A stretch of 64,000 nucleotides of DNA, from the NCBI GenBank assembly GCA_947379865.1, contig CANCOY010000002.1, forward strand, positions 10,805-74,804. Direction: 5' to 3'. The notes under the pieces are model-generated. The model had not been told where the DNA came from. It saw only the letters and a program-made list of their open reading frames with translations, and ran no database searches. Below, piece by piece: positions 58,269-64,000 of this stretch. The first letter of the stretch is position 1. The number at the start of each line of letters is the position of its first letter. The stretch comes from Acetobacteraceae bacterium. GTDB taxonomy: Bacteria > Pseudomonadota > Alphaproteobacteria > Zavarziniales > Zavarziniaceae. A program made the position numbers and the translations under genes.

Positions 58269-58874
58269 TCAGGCCTCCTCGGGCGTATCTGGTGCCAGGC
58301 TGAAGGCATGGCCTGCGAGCCGTGCCACATGATCACGCACATCGGCCGACCACGCTTGGATGAGGCCTGCAAATGTTGCTGCGTTGCCTGCGAAAAGGGC
58401 GCGCGCCGCCTCGTCATAGTCGGGTTCGGCACCCGCCATGGCCGCCATGAAGGAATAGACCGCATCCCGGGCCAGGCGGGCCTCGCCCAATCGGCCGTCA
58501 GCCCGGCGGGCGTCCTCCACCAGCTTGCGCAAGGCAACCGAGGCGCCGCCGGGTTGGGCCGCCAGCCAATCCCAGTGCCGGGGCAGCAGCGTGACCTCAC
58601 GCGCAACAACCCCCAGCCTGGGCCGGCCGCGCACCGGTTCCGTCGCGGCTGATGCCTGTGCGGGAGGCACCAGACGGGCGGCAACATCGGCCGGCGTTCC
58701 ACGCAGATCCAGTTCCCTCGGCGCACTGGTCTGGGCGTCAAAGACCAGCGGCAGCACTGCCGGGTCAAGGTCCACCTGGGCCTTCACGGCCAGGGCCACC
58801 TCTGCCAGCGTGCCCTGCGCAATACGGCGTTTGCCCGCAAAGGCGATGTAGTGGGCTTGAACAGGCTCGGTCAT
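58269..58874 (-). CDS. DUF2239 family protein
   Basis: 201-aa protein identified by the DUF2239 hallmark GRPRLGVVAREVTLLPRHWDWLAAQPGGASVALRKLVE (quoted in part: REVTLLPRHWDWLA). N-terminal domain MTEPVQAHYIAFAGKRRIAQ. The family has no known function. GGAG lies 7 nt before the ATG. Its upstream region carries a repeated motif that looks like an operator. Convergent with tetR (7-nt gap). Confidence 0.88.
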   Translation of the reverse strand: MTEPVQAHYIAFAGKRRIAQGTLAEVALAVKAQVDLDPAVLPLVFDAQTSAPRELDLRGTPADVAARLVPPAQASAATEPVRGRPRLGVVAREVTLLPRHWDWLAAQPGGASVALRKLVEDARRADGRLGEARLARDAVYSFMAAMAGAEPDYDEAARALFAGNAATFAGLIQAWSADVRDHVARLAGHAFSLAPDTPEEA

Positions 58875-58890
58875 GACGCTTCTCCAGATT

Positions 58891-58930
58891 ATTGTCCGGG
58901 TAAAATACAGATATTTTTATCCGGGTAAAT
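58891..58930. promoter_or_regulatory. Two copies of a TCCGGGTAAA motif upstream of the DUF2239 gene
   Basis: TCCGGGTAAA at 58895-58904 and 58920-58929, 25 bp apart, each within an imperfect dyad (second copy ATTTTTATCCGGGTAAAT). They lie 21-55 nt before the DUF2239 start in an AT-rich patch, so a regulator site overlapping the promoter is likely. No regulator is assigned. Confidence 0.55.
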
Positions 58931-59090
58931 AGTCCGCAAGCTGTGAGCCTGAAAGCCCGCAGGCGATCATCGCGTTTGCATGTCGCCTCTGATCAGGCTA
59001 CCAGATGTTGATTGCCCAGCCCCGATCGTTCCCGTATTGTTCGCTCGCGTTCCCAGCCCCTGCCCCTAACCGACCCAGGTGCCCGTTCCC

Positions 59091-61049
59091 ATGTCCGACC
59101 TGTTCCAGCACGCCAAGACCCCCGACGCCTATTCCGCCAAGGATATCGAGGTGCTGGAGGGGCTGGAGCCAGTGCGGCGGCGGCCTGGCATGTACATTGG
59201 CGGCACCGACGAGCGCGCCCTGCATCACCTGGCGGCCGAGGTGCTGGACAATGCCATGGACGAGGCCGTGGCCGGCCATGCCAACCGGATCGAGATGGGA
59301 ATCGGCGCCGATGGGTCGCTGACCATCTCCGACAACGGGCGTGGCATTCCGATCGACCCGCACCCCAAGTACCCCGACAAGTCAGCGCTTGAGGTCATCC
59401 TCACCATGCTGCATTCGGGCGGCAAGTTTGGTGGCAGCGCCTACAAGACCTCAGGCGGCCTGCACGGGGTTGGCATTTCCGTGGTCAACGCCCTGTCCGA
59501 GCATCTGGAGGTGGAGGTTGCCCGCGACCGGCGGTTGTGGCGGCAAACCTATTCGCGCGGCCATGCCACCAGCGCCATTCTTGACGCGGGCGCCGTGCAG
59601 AATCGCCGGGGCACCACCGTTACCTTCCGGCCCGACCCGGAGATCTTCACGGCGGCCCTGCAGTTCAAGCCCTGGCGGCTTTATCGCATGGCCCGTTCCA
59701 AGGCCTATCTGTTCCGGGGCGTTGAAATCCGCTGGTCGTGCGACCCCTCGCGCATTGCGGCTGGCGATGAAACGCCGACCACAGACAGTTTTCACTTTCC
59801 CGGCGGTCTTGCCGACTTTCTGGCTGCCAGCCTGGGGGATGACAAGGGTATCACCCCCACCCCCTTTGCCGGGCGCATCGATCTGGCGGGCGACGCCGGC
59901 GAGGTTGAGTGGGCCATTGCCTGGCCGGTTGATGGCGAGGCCTTTGTCCACTCTTACTGCAACACCATTCCCACACCCGAAGGCGGCACCCATGAGGCTG
60001 GCCTGCGCGCGGCACTCGCCCGCAGCCTGAAGGCCTATGGCGAACTGGTAGGCAACAAGCGCGCCCAGCAGATCACGGGCGATGATGCCATCAGCTCGGC
60101 CGCCGCCCTCCTATCGCTGTTCATCCGCGAGCCCCAGTTCCAGGGCCAGACCAAGGAAAAGCTGGCGTCGGCCGAGGCCACCCGCCTGGTGGAAGCGGCC
60201 ATCAAGGATCGCTTCGATCATTGGCTGTCTGCCGATCCCGCTGCTGGCAATACCCTGCTTGGCTACATCATCGAGCGGGCCGAAGAACGGCTGAAACGCC
60301 GCCAGGACAAGGACGTCGGCCGCAAGACCGCAACCCGCAAGCTGCGCCTGCCGGGCAAGCTGGCCGATTGTTCGTCGGAAGCGGCCCTCGGCAGCGAGAT
60401 CTTCCTGGTCGAGGGTGATTCCGCAGGGGGCAGCGCCAAGCAGGCGCGCAACCGCGCCACCCAGGCCGTGCTGCCCCTGCGCGGCAAGATCCTGAATGTG
60501 GCCAGTGCCGCCCAGGGCAAGCTTGAGGCAAACCAGGAACTCTCGGACCTGATTCTGGCCCTTGGCTGCGGCGCCGGCGCCCGCTTCCGGCTTGAGGATC
60601 TGCGCTATGAGCGCGTGGTCATCATGACAGACGCCGATGTGGACGGCGCCCACATTGCCTCGCTGCTGATGACGTTCTTCTGGCGTGAATTGCCGGGGCT
60701 GATTCGCGCTGGCCGCCTCTATCTTGCCCTGCCGCCGCTTTACCGCCTGGCCCAGGGCGGCAAGACCCTCTATGCCCGCGACGACGCCGACAAGGAGCGC
60801 CTGATGAAAAAGGAGTTCAAGGGGTCCGCCAAGGTCGAAATCAGCCGCTTCAAGGGACTTGGCGAAATGCCCCCGGCCCAGTTGAAGGAAACCACCATGG
60901 ACCCAGGTCGGCGGGTGCTGCTGCGGGTCGTGGTGGAAGACGGCGATCGCACCGCCGACATGGTGGAGCGCCTCATGGGCCGCAAACCCGAACTGCGCTT
61001 TCAGTTCATCCAGGAACGCGCGGCCCACGCGCAAAATCTTGATGTCTGA
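59091..61049 (+). CDS. parE: DNA topoisomerase IV subunit B
   Basis: ATPase subunit of topoisomerase IV, which unlinks daughter chromosomes (652 aa). GHKL ATPase: EVLDNAMDEA, ISDNGRGIPIDPH and SGGLHGVGISVVNAL; transducer domain to about 400; TOPRIM domain with EIFLVEGDSAGGSAKQARNR and MTDADVDGAHI. Its length and the direct GLHGVG core fit ParE rather than the longer GyrB. AGGTG precedes the ATG at 59091; a GTG four codons upstream is possible. Confidence 0.95.
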   Translation: MSDLFQHAKTPDAYSAKDIEVLEGLEPVRRRPGMYIGGTDERALHHLAAEVLDNAMDEAVAGHANRIEMGIGADGSLTISDNGRGIPIDPHPKYPDKSALEVILTMLHSGGKFGGSAYKTSGGLHGVGISVVNALSEHLEVEVARDRRLWRQTYSRGHATSAILDAGAVQNRRGTTVTFRPDPEIFTAALQFKPWRLYRMARSKAYLFRGVEIRWSCDPSRIAAGDETPTTDSFHFPGGLADFLAASLGDDKGITPTPFAGRIDLAGDAGEVEWAIAWPVDGEAFVHSYCNTIPTPEGGTHEAGLRAALARSLKAYGELVGNKRAQQITGDDAISSAAALLSLFIREPQFQGQTKEKLASAEATRLVEAAIKDRFDHWLSADPAAGNTLLGYIIERAEERLKRRQDKDVGRKTATRKLRLPGKLADCSSEAALGSEIFLVEGDSAGGSAKQARNRATQAVLPLRGKILNVASAAQGKLEANQELSDLILALGCGAGARFRLEDLRYERVVIMTDADVDGAHIASLLMTFFWRELPGLIRAGRLYLALPPLYRLAQGGKTLYARDDADKERLMKKEFKGSAKVEISRFKGLGEMPPAQLKETTMDPGRRVLLRVVVEDGDRTADMVERLMGRKPELRFQFIQERAAHAQNLDV

Positions 61050-61161
61050 GGCTGGCCAGGCGTTGGCCTGAACTTTGAGCCAAAGGGGCTTGAAGAGCCT
61101 GCATGGGAGCGGCATCTTGAGACGAGCGGGCACGCCCGCCCCTGCCGGTCGGAGCAAGGCG

Positions 61162-61710
61162 ATGAAACGGATCTCGAAACTTGCTGGCCTCTCTGCCCTG
61201 TCTGTCGGGCTGCTCGCCTGCACCAGCGGCACCGTCATCAGCCGTATCGAGCAGTACAACACCTATCAGCCGACCGAGGTGGCTAGCGCCGTGCGCAACG
61301 GCGTTCTGCCAGCCGCCTTTTTTGGCGCGGCCCCGGCGGGCACGACGCATGAGGCGCTGGCCGCCCGTGTTGCCGCACCGGGCTGGCTTGGCGGGGTGCA
61401 CCTTGGCACAAATGCGCCCCGCGGCTACAGGCTTGTACTGGTCTTCAATCCCCTGGCACCTGTGGACGCCGATACCCTTTGCGCAGCACCTCAGGACGTA
61501 CCCGTACGCGTTGCGGGGGGTGAGTTCGCCATTCAGGGTGCCTGGTGCTTCTGGGACAGGGCGGCCTCGCGTGGCTATCTGACCACCGCATCAACGGGAA
61601 GCACCGGCGATGGCGGGCTTGAGGCGACCGTCAGCAAGCTGATTGCCGTGCTGCTGCCCCCCAAGTCCATGCAATCCGACCTTAGCAGCAAGGGTGATTA
61701 CCCTCTCTGA
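61162..61710 (+). CDS. Lipoprotein of unknown function
   Basis: 182-aa protein. The signal MKRISKLAGLSALSVGLLAC ends in a lipobox (LLAC, Cys20). The mature part starts TSGTVISRIEQYNTYQPTEV, then has Ala/Gly-rich segments and two cysteines near 110 and 135 that may form a disulfide (DTLCAAP, GAWCFWD). No family recognised. AAGG precedes the ATG at 61162. Separate from parE by 112 nt. Confidence 0.72.
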   Translation: MKRISKLAGLSALSVGLLACTSGTVISRIEQYNTYQPTEVASAVRNGVLPAAFFGAAPAGTTHEALAARVAAPGWLGGVHLGTNAPRGYRLVLVFNPLAPVDADTLCAAPQDVPVRVAGGEFAIQGAWCFWDRAASRGYLTTASTGSTGDGGLEATVSKLIAVLLPPKSMQSDLSSKGDYPL

Positions 61711-61878
61711 TCGGGTCGGCAGTGTTGCCCCCTGGTGAGGGAAAGAGCCGTTTCCCACCCGGATCTGCCGCAATAACTTGACGTGTGGCGCATCCTGCGT
61801 GTAGATGCGGCATACGTGACGATCAGTAGCGCCGAATGGCGGCGCGCATCGTTCCCTTTGAAGGCGCCTTTCCAAGGC

Positions 61879-63612
<1,734 letters not shown>

Positions 63613-63665
63613 ACCCTTTCCCGGCACGCACGCGCTGCCTGCCGGGAAAACTTCAGCTGATGCCA

Positions 63666-63708
63666 TGGGCCTTGACCGGATTGTATCCAGTCAGGGCCCA
63701 TCGTTTTT
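63666..63708 (+). terminator. Rho-independent terminator after the RNA helicase gene
   Basis: 11-bp stem TGGGCCTTGAC / GTCAGGGCCCA (one G-T pair) with a 13-nt loop, followed by TCGTTTTT. A 10-bp hairpin TTTCCCGGCA / TGCCGGGAAA (63617-63649) lies just after the stop codon and may assist. Confidence 0.8.
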
Positions 63709-63730
63709 CAGGGCCATCGTTTTTCAGGGC
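63692..63730. repeat. Tandem duplication of the terminator tail
   Basis: CAGGGCCCATCGTTTTT (63692-63708) is followed directly by CAGGGCCATCGTTTTT (63709-63724) and a partial third copy CAGGGC. A local slippage duplication that doubles the U-run. Confidence 0.85.
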
Positions 63731-63829
63731 ACAATTTCAGCCCACGTGCAGACGATGCGCGCGGCAATAGCCAACAATATTGCTGAAGGTGCAGGATCCG
63801 GACTTGCCCGGATCCCAGGCGTTAACGCG

Positions 63830-64000
63830 CTAGCGTGTGCCGCGCTGCGCTGTATGCAGGGCTTCAGCCTGCCGTGATACGAAGGTCTGCGGAACTGCAG
63901 GCCGCGCACGCGGAACCGGGGCCTGAAGCCCCTCGTCAGAGAAGGCGTCCAGATCCACTGCATCATATCCGGCAGTGTCGCCCTCGACATCGCCTGAGGC
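63830..64000 (-). CDS. C-terminal end of a gene cut by the window edge
   Basis: Open frame from the right edge, ending at a TAG at 63830; 56 visible residues starting ASGDVEGDTAGYDAVDLD and ending AEALHTAQRGTR. The Asp/Gly- and Pro/Arg-rich composition suits a disordered C-terminus. No start is in the window and no family is recognised. A competing minus-strand frame (63724-63990) is Arg/Ser-rich and less protein-like. Confidence 0.4.
   Translation of the reverse strand, partial: ASGDVEGDTAGYDAVDLDAFSDEGLQAPVPRARPAVPQTFVSRQAEALHTAQRGTR

Noticed and set aside
61711..61878. Confident promoter for the RNA helicase
   Set aside because: TTGACG is present, but the hexamers 16-17 nt downstream match the -10 consensus poorly.

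Overview
The window is 64 kb of GC-rich, gene-dense bacterial chromosome. It reads as an alphaproteobacterium, probably of Rhodospirillales type. The reasons are the short proline--tRNA ligase without an editing insert, the run tig-clpP-clpX-lon-hup-tRNA-nuoA..N-birA-coaX-rnj-DUF1467-proS-lolC-lolD, a single LolC/E-type permease, and a glnB-glnA pair behind a sigma-54 promoter. I cannot fix the genus from sequence alone. No rRNA, CRISPR array, insertion sequence or prophage is visible.

Region 1-34 kb, almost all on the minus strand, is conserved core. Read in the direction of transcription it holds an acyl-CoA dehydrogenase, a hypothetical, a histidine phosphatase, an amidase with nnr, a small hypothetical, tRNA-Leu, tig, clpP, clpX, lon, hup, tRNA-Val, tRNA-Asp, the complete 14-gene complex I operon (nuoA-nuoN), birA, coaX, rnj, a DUF1467 membrane protein, a secreted Thr-rich protein, proS, lolC and the start of lolD. 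This covers protein quality control (trigger factor, ClpXP, Lon), respiration (NADH:quinone oxidoreductase), cofactor supply (biotin ligation, CoA), RNA turnover and lipoprotein export. A plus-strand, terminator-ended segment near 3.6 kb is a candidate small RNA.

Region 35-51 kb is more accessory and alternates in strand. It has a ParA-like ATPase plus a membrane partner, an AhpD-like protein, a lipoprotein, and a tightly overlapping signalling operon: a NarL-type response regulator, a cysteine-free secreted molybdopterin-oxidoreductase-like protein and a hybrid histidine kinase. Then follow SelO, an acyltransferase-3 membrane protein, an ArgO-type exporter, a PaiB/GNAT pair, alkane hydroxylase AlkB overlapping its rubredoxin, a DUF1330 protein, an EamA transporter and an orphan methyltransferase.

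Region 51-64 kb holds a solitary Mrr-type endonuclease beside tRNA-His, a methionine/kynurenine-type aminotransferase, glnB-glnA, a lipoprotein that fuses an RcsF-like four-cysteine domain to an HtrA-like serine protease, a GST-TetR operon with a palindromic operator inside its promoter, a DUF2239 protein with a repeated upstream motif, parE, another lipoprotein, and an RhlE-like RNA helicase with an Arg/Glu-rich tail. The right edge cuts a minus-strand gene.

The best leads for something not well described are the RcsF-protease fusion, the regulator/Moco-like/kinase operon, the ParA-like ATPase with its membrane partner, and the candidate small RNA at 3.6 kb.
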